A stretch of 64,000 nt of DNA from Nymphalis io (lineage: Eukaryota > Arthropoda > Insecta > Lepidoptera > Nymphalidae). The notes under the pieces were generated by a model. That model did not search any database. It had not been told where the DNA came from and saw nothing but the letters and a program-made list of their open reading frames with translations. Every line of letters begins with the position of its first letter. Position 1 is the stretch's first letter. The DNA is taken from the NCBI RefSeq assembly GCF_905147045.1, contig NC_065896.1:5853001-5917000 (forward strand). The letters are read 5' to 3'. The translations under genes were made by a program, and so were the position numbers. This document shows, piece after piece, positions 12,151-24,935 of the stretch.

Positions 12151-12554
12151 TAAATAAGGGAGAACTGTAACAAAAAAACAACCTTAATAAAATGCACTTT
12201 TGTATTTTCGTTCAAATAATTGTAGTGTGAAATATTGTAGATTTCTTTTTTCTATTAATTAAACTGAACAAATAATTTATATATTCATATCGAAGTGAAA
12301 ATTTAATGAATCGTTTCTTTCAAATGTTAACCTACGAGTCCCAGAGACTCATAAAAAGTAATTTAATTTCTGAAAATAATTTATAACATTTATTTATTTT
12401 TATGGTGTATTTTATTATAGATACACTGGTTCCAAGAATGAACATAAAAAGATAGATATACAAAATGGCTCTTACCTCATATAAATTTGGCTATAAAAAG
12501 GATAATTAAAATATATAATTTTACTATTGATTTTTTAATTAGATTGAAATTAAT

Positions 12555-12775
12555 CCTTACTAATAAGATAAATCCGTAAATGAGTTTGTTTGTTACAGTG
12601 TCACATCCTCACTCAACTGTATATCATGAAATTTTGAAACACATTGTAAAGGGTACAGAAGCGAACACAGGTTACGTAATAGCATACGGGGATGAAGCAG
12701 CAGGAGAAAATCTGTATGAACATATCACGAGAATATTCTGTCAATGTATCAGTTAGTTTCATAATAGTTTGTATA
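12555..12775 (+). repeat. Family IV element copy
   Basis: Begins CTTACTAATAAGATAAATCC, continues GAGTTTGTTTGTTACAG, and later has GGGGATGAAGCAGCAGG, a decayed form of the family's end. It was not classified further. Confidence 0.5.
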
Positions 12776-13329
12776 AATTAAGTTCGAAGTTGTTATTCTT
12801 AAAGTAACTTATAATATATTTCTCGTCCTAACAAATTCATAAAAACTCCCACCAATAAAACTACGACACTATCAATCATGTTTTTTTATAGTATTGGTAG
12901 GCGGATGAGATCAAAATCTGCTCTATAATACGGCTCTTGAAGTTGCAAAAAATATAAATAATTTGTTAAGGAAGTACGCACGTATGAATATCACACAAAA
13001 TATACGCTTAATATTGAACTTAAAATAAGTAAAACATGTTTGTTCTAAATACGTCATCTATTTTTAGCAACACTTAATTTCCTTAAGTTACTTCATAATA
13101 TTATAAACTTTGTGACCTTTAAACGTTATAATTATTACGATCGCTCTGTGGTCGAAATTCGACCGTAAATAAAAACCTTACTAATATTTTTTATTGATAC
13201 ACATATGATGATGATGAACATTAAGGCAAAAAAATCAGTTGAACAGAGGAAAACAAGGTACTGAACTATTTTGTCTATGCCTATTGTTATATAATAATAG
13301 TCCCCCAGACCGATTTTATCGATTTTAGC

Positions 13330-13575
13330 CACGGTGGCCAACCTCAAGAGTGATTAGCCAACCACGCAGAAGATATTATAGTGCACAAGTGTGTTCGCAA
13401 ACAAAAGCGCACTCTCTATTCCCTAACTCTCATAATCCGCTACGAGCGGAAAGAGTTCAGACACAGGACCAACGACTTTTCGTCCTTTCCGAGGCACGGG
13501 AGTGTACACGCATCCAACTTCTAGACTCCGCACTGCTATTGAATATTTTCGACTGAAAAATTCAATAACTTTTTT
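13330..13575 (-). repeat. Family III SINE, 5'-truncated
   Basis: Reverse complement of the family III body: CACTCTCTATTCCCTAACTC, CATAATCCG and CTTTCCGAGGCACGGGAGTG on the plus strand. The tRNA-like head has been lost near 13575. Confidence 0.7.
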
Positions 13576-14124
13576 TTTTATTACTATATAGACAGTTAAT
13601 GTCGCATATCAGTTTCTAACATTAAACGATCGTATTTTATGTCGAGCTTAGAGTTTGTTATTACAAAATAGTGCTAGGCATACAGACAGATCGTTAAAAC
13701 AGATGAAAAATATCAGTGATTCATTACATATCGCTGACATGTTGTGTAAAAAAATATCATGGAATATTCGAATACATTTCAACATTTTTAATCTATGTGT
13801 AGATGAAATTGAAACTTGGAAATACAAAGGAAAAACAGATATATAAAAATATTCGAATAAACAAAGGCAGTTTTATAGCACATGTTCATGGAAAACTACT
13901 CGTAACTGTGGTATAGTATATGGGACAAATTAAACTTGTTTTATAAATAAAAGTATATTTTGACTATACAAGATAACATGATAGGTGATTAATGCAACGG
14001 ATTTAAATAAAATTAGTTGGTTCGTGTAATAATGAAATTTTTCAAACCAAATAAGCGGTAATAAAAGTTATTAAGGTTTTAAAGAGAGAAACATTTTATG
14101 CTAACATTAACATATTTGTACAAT

Positions 14125-14330
14125 ACCTATATGCAGGTGGTCACGGGTAGGAGGCTAACCTGATAGACTACCAACGCCCATGGATACCTGCAACACCGGA
14201 GGGCTTACAGCTTCGTTGCTGGCCTTTAAGGAGTGAATACGCACTTTTTTTGAATGTTTCTATGTAAATCTGTTCCGATAATTCGCCAGCGAAAGCTGGT
14301 TCCACAGAGTGGTTGTGCGAGGGAGGAATA
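14125..14330 (+). repeat. Interspersed repeat, unclassified (lepidopteran type)
   Basis: Contains GACTACCAACGCCCATGGAT, ACCTGCAACACCGGAGGG, TTGCTGGCCTTTAAGGAGTG and GCGAAAGCTGGTTCCACAGAG. This phrase set is one I associate with a common lepidopteran repeat. It is GC-rich relative to its surroundings. No ORF or ends were identified. Confidence 0.5.
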
Positions 14331-15642
14331 TATATTATACCTTGTTATATAATGTTATGCACATAATTTTAATTATATTGAATTGAGTATTGGAAATTAT
14401 TTGCACATCATGGTCGAATAACATAAAGTTACTTAATACTTAATAAAATATAATAAACATGCTTATATACTTATATGTATACTTATGTTGTAAAAACATA
14501 GTAATACTTCAAATTATTATTTTTTATAATATAGTTTTTGTAATTAATCAAAGTTAAAATATTATAGTTTATTCAGGTAGGGTCTTATAAGCTTTTGAAT
14601 CGTCATGTTATATAATTAAGTTTAATGTATAGCTACTAATAGTAATGCCTGTCTTCAAGGAATTACTAATATTCCTACTTATTTCTATAAAAAAGAAGAA
14701 TGTTTTTTTAATTAAATTTCAGTTATAAAACGAACAATGGTACAGTAGTAGGTAATTTGGTAATACTCGTAATAGAATACAAGCAATGTATCAACGAAGC
14801 ATCATATTTATGTAGCCTGGCAAAGTATTATAGAAATCATGAATTTCAATAGTTTATATAAAATGATTGTAAACATTAAACTAATTTTACTTTTAGATTA
14901 TTTTTTAAATCAACAAAATATTTTGAACATGTAAAAAATCACGTTTAATTACAGTAATCTCACAGTAAAACGATAAAACCATAAAAGTACACGCATCAAT
15001 AGCGATTAGAACACAAACTCTGGCCTTGGTTTAACGTTGTAAATTAAAAAAAAAAGTCATAAAAACAACAAAATACTTAACTAAAGAACGTTCATATATT
15101 GTCGTATACTATAATGTAACGTCCATAGCATATTTGAAGACTGATGATGTCATTTGTAATTCTCTGTTCAGCCGTTTTTTTAATGATTTTATGTTTCAAG
15201 ATTTTTATTATTGTTTTTGTATTTAAAGTAGAGTAACTTCCTACGAATATGCCAATGCAAAACAGTAGGCGGAAAATAACACAAATGTTGTTACTTAAAG
15301 CCAAGACATGTACCGGATTAGCCTTTTAATTTTATATAAATACTTTTAGAGAAATTATCCACGATTTACAAATATCGAATCTTAGCGAATGTCTTTTCCA
15401 GAAGGGAATGATAGTTTAAAAATATCTAGGTACTAAGCAAGACACGCTGTTTTATCAGGATGTTTCTCAGTTCAGCTTGACGGCTGGTAACCCTAATTTT
15501 AAATCGCTTTAAGTACCTAGCAATATCGTATGTAAATTACATTTAAACAAATGCCCGAAATGACCTTCACATGTTTTAAGAATTCAGAATGATTAGGGCG
15601 TTGTAACTTGTTATACTCGAAAACATTTTAATGCCAAAGTAA

Positions 15643-15880
15643 ATCCTTACTAATATTATAAATGCGAAAGTGAGTTATTTTGTTAATTTGTTTGCTTGTT
15701 ACGCCTTCACTACTCAAAAGATTATCATGAACGGTTAAGTTGTGTGATCGGAAAAAAGTATCTTAAACGTAATCATTATAATTTTTTTTACTCTTAATAG
15801 GCCAGCGTTTGACCGTTGACTTGCCTGACTTTAAGCGTCGATAGGATGTAACACGCTAAAAGAAACCTGTTTACTCTGGA
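15643..15880 (+). repeat. Family IV element copy
   Basis: Starts CCTTACTAATATTATAAATG, then CGAAAGTGAGTTATTTTG and TTGTTACGCCTTCAC. The typical 5' segment of this family is well kept, and the 3' part is decayed. Confidence 0.6.
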
Positions 15881-16303
15881 TTTAAAGACATTTTTTCATT
15901 TTATTCGTCATATTCATTGTCAACTAAAATATTATAAGTCACAGTTAAAAATCTAATGTTAAACTAATGTTTTTAATTTATATTATTATTTTTAATATAC
16001 ATGGTATAGAAATGGCTTGTGGTGGCATATTATAAGAAGTGTTTTGGTAGAAAACTATAAAGCAAGAGAAAGAAATCAGATATTTGGAATATGTGAGAGA
16101 TGAAGAAAAGATCTAAAGATATGTATATAAAGGTAAATGGAAGAAAATGGTAAATGGAAAAATCCGTCCACTTACATACATAATAGGTGCAAATGAACAA
16201 TAACTATTTACATGACGTGTTATTAAAAATAATAATAAACTTTGTTTTAACAATGTTAATAAATAAGATTTATAATTCTGTACAAGATTATATACATGGT
16301 ACA

Positions 16304-16600
16304 GCACAATAACAGCCTATTAATGTCCCACTGCTGGGCTAAGGCCTCTTCTCCCTTTTTGAGGAGAAGGTTTAGAGCTTATTCCACCACGCTGCTCCAA
16401 TGCGGGTTGGTAGAATACACATGTATCATAATTTCAATGAAATTACACACATGCAGGTTTCCTCACGATGTTTTCCTTCACCTTGACGGTGAATCGAGCT
16501 CGAGATGAATTATAATAACAAAATTCAGTGGTGCTTACCCGGGTTTGAACCCACGATCATCGGTTAAGATTCACGTGTTCTAACCACTAGGCCATCTCCG
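16304..16600 (-). mobile_element. Family I SINE, near full length
   Basis: Plus strand reads the element backwards, from AATGTCCCACTGCTGGGCTA at the left (3' end) to CCACTAGGCCATCTC at the right (tRNA-like head, box B TTTGAACCC). A short candidate target duplication ATATACAT lies at 16290-16297 and 16610-16617. Confidence 0.8.
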
Positions 16601-17669
16601 GTATACACCATATACATATGCTTGAATAATATTTGCATATAAATTACATGTCGGTAAAATATTTAATTACATTGAGGAATATATATATATTTAAATTTAA
16701 ATAGTTACTGTACTAATTATGACCACGTGGAATGGCGGCAATTTCCCCGAACTATTCCCTATTGTATCCCAATTCCGGTGTCTGGGCGAGTTTCAAACAA
16801 AGCGTCCCGACCACTGTGGGGTCAATAAGACGGAGTATTATAACTATTAAAACAGTTTTTGCACTATTACTTTAAGGTGAAACGTCAGTAATATCATTGC
16901 AATAAAACAAACTAAATGAAATGAAATTTAAATGACGGGAAATAATTTTTTTCTCTTCTATTTAACTGTTCTGAGTATCTAGTGATATCAAGGGACTCCG
17001 TTATTATTACTTAAAATAAACAATGATATATTCAATCAAAATAATTTAACTAAACTTGCATCTAAAATCTTGCAACTAAATTTGCATCGAGATAATTTTA
17101 ATTAAATTTTAATTATTTATTTAAGAAGTTCTTACGAACTGTAATAAAAATAAAATTTTAATTTTTCATCACTTTATTACTGTATTGCATTGCAGCTAAT
17201 CGATACAATCATAAATACAGATAAAACACTAATAAAATAGTAATATAATATATGAGCTATATATTGGATAAAAATTAATATACACTAGCTTGAGAATTTT
17301 TTGACCTTTTGAATCCAGGACTTTTTAGCTCTAGCAATCAATTCTCTCAACACCTACATCTAGGGGTACACGATACGAGGCAGGAAAAACTAAGCTATCA
17401 AATAACTTAGATGTTATGTATCTTGTTACAAGTTTTTTCTAAACGTTATCTTACAAATATTTTAAATATTTGTATGAAAAATAGTATTTAGGAGCTATTT
17501 ACATTGTACAACCGTCAATCATATCAAAATAGTTTTAAATCTCAATTCGATAACCCTGAAACAGGTATTTAAACAGTGGCAAGTCAGGGACATGTACTCA
17601 GATATATTATAGATATATAGATATGGTAGGAGAATATTTTTATTTTATTATTATTTTTTATTGAATAGT

Positions 17670-17845
17670 TATTGGTTGGTGATCCTGAGTGGACACTAAT
17701 GCGCCACCAACCTTGAGAACTATGATGAGATATTATGTCCCTTGTGCCTGTAATTACACTAGCTCACTCATCCTTCAAACCGGAATACAACAATAACAAG
17801 TACTGTTGTTTTGCTGTAGAATATCTAAGTGAGGTAAGTGGATCT
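17670..17845 (-). repeat. Family II repeat, partial
   Basis: Plus strand shows GCGCCACCAACCTTGAGAAC, TGTCCCTTGTGCCTGTAATT and CTCATCCTTCAAACCGGAAT, the reverse complement of family II. The outer ends are missing. Confidence 0.7.
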
Positions 17846-19320
17846 TTCTAGAACAGTTTGCCATATGATTTTTATGCATGAAACTAACGATTTACTAGTA
17901 TTGTAACACCAATCGATTTTGGTTGATCAACTGAAAAAATCAACTAAGATTTGTTCGGACACAAACTTTTAATCAAATCAACGCTATATTCGGCTTAATA
18001 AAAATCTAAACAAATACATTTTTTTATAAATAATCATTAAGTACTAATATAATAAATTCTTTTTGAATAAAAAAAATTTTGAATAATTTGTTTGGACGCG
18101 ATCTCTAGAGCTACTAGTCTGTATTGTTTTAAACTATTTAACATCAAGCTTCGGCCCAAGATGGCGGAGCAGGATCGTTTAACGCGGATGAAACCCCGCG
18201 AAGCGTTTATATATTTTTTAAAAATATTAATATTTAGTTTATTTATATCAATTATTTCTTATTAAATCTTAACATAACGTCAGTCTCCTTATTTCGAATT
18301 AATAATAAGCTATATTTAGCTCTATATAATCTTAAGATCATTGTCGATAACCAAACGTCAAAAGAATAGATAAAATTATTTATTTACGATTGATGTAAAA
18401 CGTACTTACACAAGTTCTATTATACTTGTATTTAACTTTGAAGACAGACAAGGCGTCCGCCGTCTGAGTCTACGATAAATGTTATTAACCCGATAAAATC
18501 TATGTCAAGTTGCTATATTACACGAATCTTTATTGTACATCGTTTACTGTCCTTTTTAAAGTTCCAAGCTTACAATGAGCTATCAAAGTCATTCCCATGA
18601 GAGCCCGAAACTTACGAGACAATTTGAATTACGCCTAGCACACAGATAGAATTTTACTATTTAAGTAATCGAAACGATTCGTTTCGTGATTATCAAAACC
18701 GGACATTAATAGATTTATTATAAAAAATAACGCGAAAGTAAAATACAAAACAATAAACAATTAAAATTTTGTAACAGTAATATTGATTTATGAGGACTTT
18801 ATTAAAAGCAAAACGTTATAATTTGAACTAATTATATATTAAAGTAGATAATACAGCATAAGAGATAATACGTTCTTACATTCGTTGTATCGTCATAAAA
18901 TAATAAGAAGTCGTAAAAGTAAAAGGTTATCTAACAAATTTAATTACATAATATCGCATTTGCAAATATACAAAATGTAGTAAAAGTATACGCGAAGTAA
19001 TAAATATACATCATAGAGATATTTTCCTCCATCACTATTTAATTATTAACTTCAATAATCTTCTAATACAAGAACTACTTTTACAAGAAGTAACTGTTAC
19101 AAGAAAAGTGCAACCAATTTTTGTAACAGTTTTCAAATAGATTTATTTACAATTGTATTTATGATATTGTTACATACATTATGCCAGACTAAGTGTTGGT
19201 AGGGTCACACCCAGAGTGGGGTCACTTGCGATAAAAGGTATTTTGAAATATGTGCTTTTATATATAATAAATTATATTATTGAAAGTGGAGTAATCCATC
19301 TTAATTCTTAACTATATTCC

Positions 19321-19590
19321 AGAGCCGAGCCTAGTGGTTTGAACGCGTAAATCTTAACCGATGATCGTGGGTTTAAACCCGGGCAAGCACCACTGAAATT
19401 TCATATGCATATGCTCGTGCTTGACGGTGATGGAAAACATCGTGAGGAATCCTGCATGTGTCTAATTTCATGCCACATGTGTATTCTACCAACCCGCATT
19501 GGAGCAGCGTGGTGGAAAAGATCCAAACCTTCTCCTTAAAAAGGGAGAGGAGGCCCAGTGGGACATTAACAGGCTGTTACTGTTACTGTA
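19321..19590 (+). mobile_element. Family I SINE with small deletions
   Basis: Head GAGCCGAGCCTAGTGG, box B GGGTTTAAACCCGGG, body and tail GGGACATTAACAGGCTGTTA. It lacks a few internal blocks found in the 5080-5383 copy (for example AGCCCAG before the tail). Imperfect flanking similarity (ATATTCCAG / ATATTTCAG) may be a worn target duplication. Confidence 0.75.
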
Positions 19591-21886
19591 TATTTCAGAG
19601 ATGTGTTTCTTATATCTACTTCCGACGCATTAATATTTCGGGATTAAACATCGATTTTATGTAGATAAAGAGCACGTTATGAATTATAATACAAATTTAA
19701 AATTTGGTGAAATCAGTACATTTAAGATTAAAACTTGTAATTAAGATTTATAATTCTGTGATCTACTAAAATCTCGCCAATTTTACTTAATACTTAATGG
19801 AAAATATTATTTTTTGCATTGGCAAAGCGCAATAGTTCATCTTATTTTTACCTAATTATTATTTATAAATACTTTTTTATCTTAAAATTGTAAGAATAAG
19901 ACATCTACACGAACAAAACCCAGGGTTAAAAGGCAATTTAATTATATAAGGTTGAAATCCAAATACAAACTTTAAAACAAGGATTTTACTGACTACAACT
20001 ACTGAATATGCTGTATGCATGTTTCGTAATATCATTCAGTGTTTATTTTACAATTGCGAACGTTTATACAAGTACCTATTAACGAGTCTTTACGAATTTC
20101 TTAAGAGTACAATAGCTATAAATGATAACTGTCGTGCGAAAAAATACCGTTAATTAATGTCAATTGACCTAACACTGCTAGTCAAATGTTATAATAATAT
20201 ATTATTCTTACATCACTTTAATGTCTACAAACATTCAACGTTCATGATGTTAACTACAAGCTTGTCAACTTTTCCGTTTTTAATTTTAAATATGACAGAC
20301 TTCTGTATAATCCCAATTTCTCTATTCTAGTTAAAAGTAGCTTTTCCGAAAATCCTTTCAAAGCGAGCTTAGCTTCCTTGCTGAGCTTAACTCATAATGC
20401 AAACCTATTCACATTTCGTACTCTTTTTTAACATGATTTCCAGTCTTTTTGTAAAAGACCAGTTTTTTTGTAAAAGACCTTATTCTTTTTTTCAATATTT
20501 TATTTTATTTTAATCACCTTAATAAAACTAACTTATTATAAGTTTTAAAAGACATTCTCATTTTGAATGAGCATCAGGTGGGAAGTTTGTAGCCTGATTT
20601 TATTTTATCTATAAAAAAGGTACCATGTCACAGAACCTTAGATAATACCCCACTTTATCGACTTTTAAATCGTTTTAGGACTGGAAGCTGTCTATTTGAC
20701 AAAAAAGGTGAAATAATTTGTCAATTTATATTTATATAAAACCTCTTTGATTTACGAAGAATCGTAAGAATCGTGGCGATACCGTAAGTGCCATTATCTT
20801 CATCCGCCATATTGTATATAAGAAATGTAATATTATGTTGAATTTTTATTAATCTTCAATTAGACTGATTAATTTTCGTGGAGGTATTTAAGTATTTGTT
20901 TACAACATCTGCGTTGACTCCGTAGCTATCGATTGCGCAAAATGTATCTGTCTCAAGAGTCATTATCATAGATTGCAGATATATGTTTTTTTAATGTTTT
21001 CGAAACGTTTTTTCTGCCGTTATGCGCTCAACGGCACTGGCACCTTCCTGCACTTCCAGAGGTTTGATCGTAGATAATGCTATTTATATTCAGCCCTCGT
21101 TTTGTACCATATTTTTTCTTTTAGAAACCTTTCTATTAATATTGAAAAAGCTTTATCTTTTTAATTATAATAATGACAGGTCAGGTATAATAAAGTCGAT
21201 CCAACTGCGCAGAGGGGTGAGACAGGGGGATGTAATATCCCCGAAACTGTTCACCAACGCGTTGGAAGACGTTTTCAAGACGCTGGATTGGACTGGGTAT
21301 GGAGTCAATGTAAACGGCGAGTACATCTCACACCTTCGATTTGCCGACGATATCGTCATCATAGCAGATTCGCTGGAAAAACTCACCGAAATGCTGCATC
21401 GCCTAGGTGAGTCTTCCCGGTGTGTCAATCTCGGTATAAACTTGGACAAGACTAAGGTCATGTTCAATAGGCATGTCGTGCCGGGACCGATATACGTCGA
21501 GGGGAAACCTCTCGAAGTTGTTAGTGAATATGCCTACCTAGGACAGATAATACAAGTCGGTAGGAACAAGTTCGAGAAGGAAGCCGATCGAAGAATTCGC
21601 TTGGGATGAGCAGCATTTGGCAACCTTCGTCAAGTCCTCAAGTCGTCTATACCGCAATGTTTGAAGATGAAAGTCTTCAACCAATGCGTCTTACCTAACA
21701 TGACATACGGTGCCGAGACGTGGACACTAACTGCGGGACTAGTCCACAAATTCAAAGTCGCTCAGCGTGCTATGGAGCTAGCTATGCTCGGAGTATCTTT
21801 GAAGGATAAGATCAGAAATGAGATTATCCGGAAAAGAACCGGAGTCACCGACATAGCTTGCAAAATTAGCAGGTTGAAGTGGCAGT

Positions 21887-21921
21887 ACGACATACATGAC
21901 CAGCCCGGTCATGTATGTCGT
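21887..21921 (+). repeat. Perfect 15 bp hairpin inside the RTE copy
   Basis: Arms 21887-21901 and 21907-21921 are exact reverse complements, with loop AGCCC. The right arm encodes the normal GHVCRR segment. The left arm adds about seven residues (YDIHDQP) not expected between WQ and GHVC in RTE proteins. Confidence 0.85.
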
Positions 21922-22121
21922 AGGACCGATGGCCGTTGGAGCAGACGAGTCCTAGAGTGGAGACCGTGAATCGGCAAGCGCAGCGTAGGGCGCCCTCCAG
22001 CCAGGTGGACCGACGACCTTAAAAAGGTGACGGGCACCAACTGGATGCGGAAGGCGGAGGACAGGGAGCTTTGGCGCACCTTGGGAGAGACCTATGTTCA
22101 GTAGTGGACAACGATTGGCTG

Positions 22122-22145
22122 TTGATTGATTGATTGATTGAATGA
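22122..22145 (+). repeat. TTGA microsatellite tail of the RTE copy
   Basis: About four to five TTGA/ATTGA units directly after the ORF remnant. Short tandem tails in place of poly(A) are usual for RTE LINEs. Confidence 0.8.
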
Positions 22146-22729
22146 TTTATTTTTGAATGAATTTATCTTATTTATTTTAATAATGTCGTGTCTGATTACT
22201 TTGATAAAGCTATATCTCGAAGAATAAATAAAATATAAATAAAATATCTACTAAGTATAATGTACCAACAACAGACACGCCAGTTTTAGGAGTTGCGTCT
22301 TTTAATTCCATCTTCCTTAGCGTAATCATCGTTGGTGCGGAAAGAAAGGCTGCAAAACGGTACAAAGACGAAAATGTGTAAAATTACTTAAAGTAATTAA
22401 TACTATGTAGATATACACAATAATTTAATTTTCAATACAATGTATAATATAACATAACATTAAACGAGAAATAAAAATAAAAAAAATTATACGGACGCAA
22501 TGTCAGTGTAGAAACAAGTAATTATTAAATATTAGTATTAGTATTCAGACCTCGACCTTAAAAAGGTATAAGTTATTGCTATTTGTTAATTGTCAATAAA
22601 ATTGTAGTTCATCGTTGAATCAGGGAACAGCTAAAGGTCTGGCAATGTCTATTCTCAAAGGAAACTGAACCATCTTTACAGAAGATAGAAGAGAAGCGTA
22701 TGCTCACAAACTATTTTCTTACATTTTCA

Positions 22730-22905
22730 TAATCCGTTGGAACTACAATCTGACACGACCGGAGATAATTCAGGCGCAAGATTAACGGCTTTATATGCTG
22801 TCAACATTTAAAATCGAACTAAATTTCTTAAAAATCCATCTTGGGGTTTGAATACAAGATATTGGGATCTGTACTAGTTTCTAGAGCAACGAGGCTAATT
22901 TATTT
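22730..22905 (-). repeat. Family III SINE, decayed, with head
   Basis: Plus strand has CATAATCCG, GACACGACCGGAGATAATTC, TAACGGCTTTA, then the head in reverse (TTGGGGTTTGAAT and AGAGCAACGAGGC). It matches the 58-185 and 1195-1280 pieces in order, which supports their assignment to one family. Confidence 0.6.
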
Positions 22906-23024
22906 TAAATATATTTATTCTACTGAAGTATAAAATTAAATTATCATGTATAAACTCTATACGAACAATTTTAATGAAACTGCTGTGTTTAAAAGCGCAT
23001 GATTAATACTTAAACATATTAAGC

Positions 23025-23096
23025 CGAGATGGCCCAGTACAACGCGTGAATCTTAATCGATGATAGTGGGTTAAAACCCGGGGAAGACAACTAAAT
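23025..23096 (+). repeat. Family I SINE head, isolated
   Basis: AAGCCGAGATGGCCCAGTAC to AAAACCCGGGGAAGACAACT. Only the tRNA-like head is present. A body-containing copy starts about 235 bp further on. Confidence 0.65.
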
Positions 23097-23329
23097 GTCT
23101 TTGTTTTTATTTCTGTTATATAATCATTATTTACAATTAATACAATATAATACATTATTATATAAGTACAACGAAGCATTTTGCAACTGTGTAACATTTT
23201 AATGAGCAATCTGAGTAATACTATGAAAATGGTGCTTATGTTTTTTGAAATATTATATGTTATTGGTGTTTACCTTGAACTGATTATTTTATTTTCTTAT
23301 ATATAATAATATAAAATAAAATAAAAATT

Positions 23330-23590
23330 ACCGATGATCGTGGGTTTAAACCCGGGCAAGCACCACTGAGTTTTCATGTGCCTTATTTGTGTTTTTAATT
23401 CATCTCGTGCTTGACGGTGAAGGAATAAATTGTGAGGAAACCTGCGCGTGTCTCATTTTACTGAAATTCAGCCACGTGTGTATTCCACCAACCCGCATTT
23501 GAGCAACGTGGTGGAATAAACTCCATACCTTCGCCTCAAGGAGAGGAGGCCTTAGCCCAGCAGTTTGACATTCACATCCTGGTACTATAA
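23330..23590 (+). mobile_element. Family I SINE, 5'-truncated
   Basis: Begins inside the head at TTACCGATGATCGTGGGTTT, keeps box B and the full body, and ends TTAGCCCAGCAGTTTGACATT. It lacks box A, so it is not transcribable by Pol III. Confidence 0.75.
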
Positions 23591-24661
23591 ACATACTTTA
23601 TTTCTGCTTTCTGATAGCTGTAGATATAAAAATAATACCACTTTAGTTTTATCAGATCGGTACAAAATAACTAGTTATAAGATACAATGTATGCGATACA
23701 GACTGTGAGTTCATATAATTTTTTACGATATAGTACTTCATATAGTTAGTATACGAGACACCAGACTGATTAATGGAAAATCAAATGAGGTTAATCCTTC
23801 CAATGCAATACTCATACAACATGCATAATGCAAGAAATATATTCACTCATAATACGTTCAGCTTGTATGATCACATTGTCAATATTTTTCGAATGTATAT
23901 CAAATTGATTTTTCATAAATATGTATAGAGGTGAAACAAAGAAAACTATGTTTATAGTAGAAATATAATTTGGTAAATAAATTCTAGTCAGTGTCACAAT
24001 ATCGAGGTATATCTTTTTGTTATTTTCTATAATATATATTTTATTGTTTAAAAGAATATTATAATATAAACCATAAAAACAAAATGCTATATCCATCGGC
24101 TAGGAGTTACTGTAATAAGAGATGTCATTCCGAATCTAATCTCATGTTTCATTCCTAGAATGTTGTATTTGTTTGTAATTTATTATATATATAACTGTTA
24201 CATAGAATTCTATCAATTCTAAGAAAACTGATAAACATTCTAAGCAAAGAAACGGTGTATACATAGTACATAAATGCAATCGCACTGAGTGACTGCATTT
24301 TCAATGAGTCGTTAAGCGGCGCCACGTCTTACGCGACACGATTACGCAACATACTGCATAGAAGTTCATGTATTGAGTTTTACAATACCTAAGATTGTAT
24401 TTTTTTAAAGTATATAGATATATAAACATACCACAGCTCTATGATCATAATCGCGTATTCGAATTCCTATTAAAATCTAATTTAATTACCATCCATACAA
24501 AGATTATATAGATATAAATATAGTTCAAGTTCAAAGTTATGACATATTAAGCGGCAGCATGTAATTTGATACGTTTAATAAAGTTTCGAAATTTGCAGCA
24601 TAGAAGATTTTAATAAAAAAATAATATATATATTTTAGTACTAGGTATGTTTTATATTATA

Positions 24662-24935
24662 GGTAGGCGGACGAGCAAATAGGACACATGATGGTAATTG
24701 GTGACCACCGCCCATAGACATTGACGATGTAAGAAATAATAACCATTCCTTACATCGCGAATGCGCCATCAACCATGGGAAGATAAATTATGTTTCTCAT
24801 GTCTGTAGTAACACTGGCTCACTCGCCCTTCAAACCGGAACACAACAATACTTAAGTATTGCTGCTTATTGGCAGAATATCTGATGAGTACGTACCCAGA
24901 CGGGGACTGCACAAAGCCTTACCACCAGGTAAATA
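24662..24935 (-). mobile_element. Family II repeat, near full length
   Basis: Plus strand runs from TAGGTAGGCGGACGAGCAAAT, through GTGACCACCGCCCATAGACA, CCATCAACCATGGG and CTCGCCCTTCAAACCGGAAC, to ACCCAGACGGGGACTGCACA. This is the reverse complement of the 56549-56845 copy. Confidence 0.8.

Larger units (their letters stand above)
21170..22145 (+). mobile_element. RTE-type LINE, 5'-truncated and decayed (reverse transcriptase C-terminal part)
   Basis: One continuous frame encodes the second half of a reverse transcriptase: RRGVRQGDVISPKLFTNAL, then HLRFADDIVIIAD, where FADD is the catalytic box, then LDKTKVMFN, YAYLGQIIQVGRNK, NMTYGAETWTLT, and the RTE C-terminus WTDDLKKVTGTNWMRKA with LWRTLGETYVQ. 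Everything upstream of this RT block is missing, typical of incomplete target-primed reverse transcription. Three stops break the frame: TGA at 21607 (a Trp is expected before AAFGNL), TGA at 21967 (probably an old CGA, CpG decay) and TAG at 22102. The element ends in a TTGA repeat tail at 22122-22145, as RTE elements do. It is probably the same group as the copy at 62272-64000, though the two do not overlap in the visible parts. Confidence 0.85.

Noticed and set aside
21165..21467. Minus-strand 100-codon open frame
   Set aside because: It is the antisense of the RTE reverse transcriptase frame and has no independent features.
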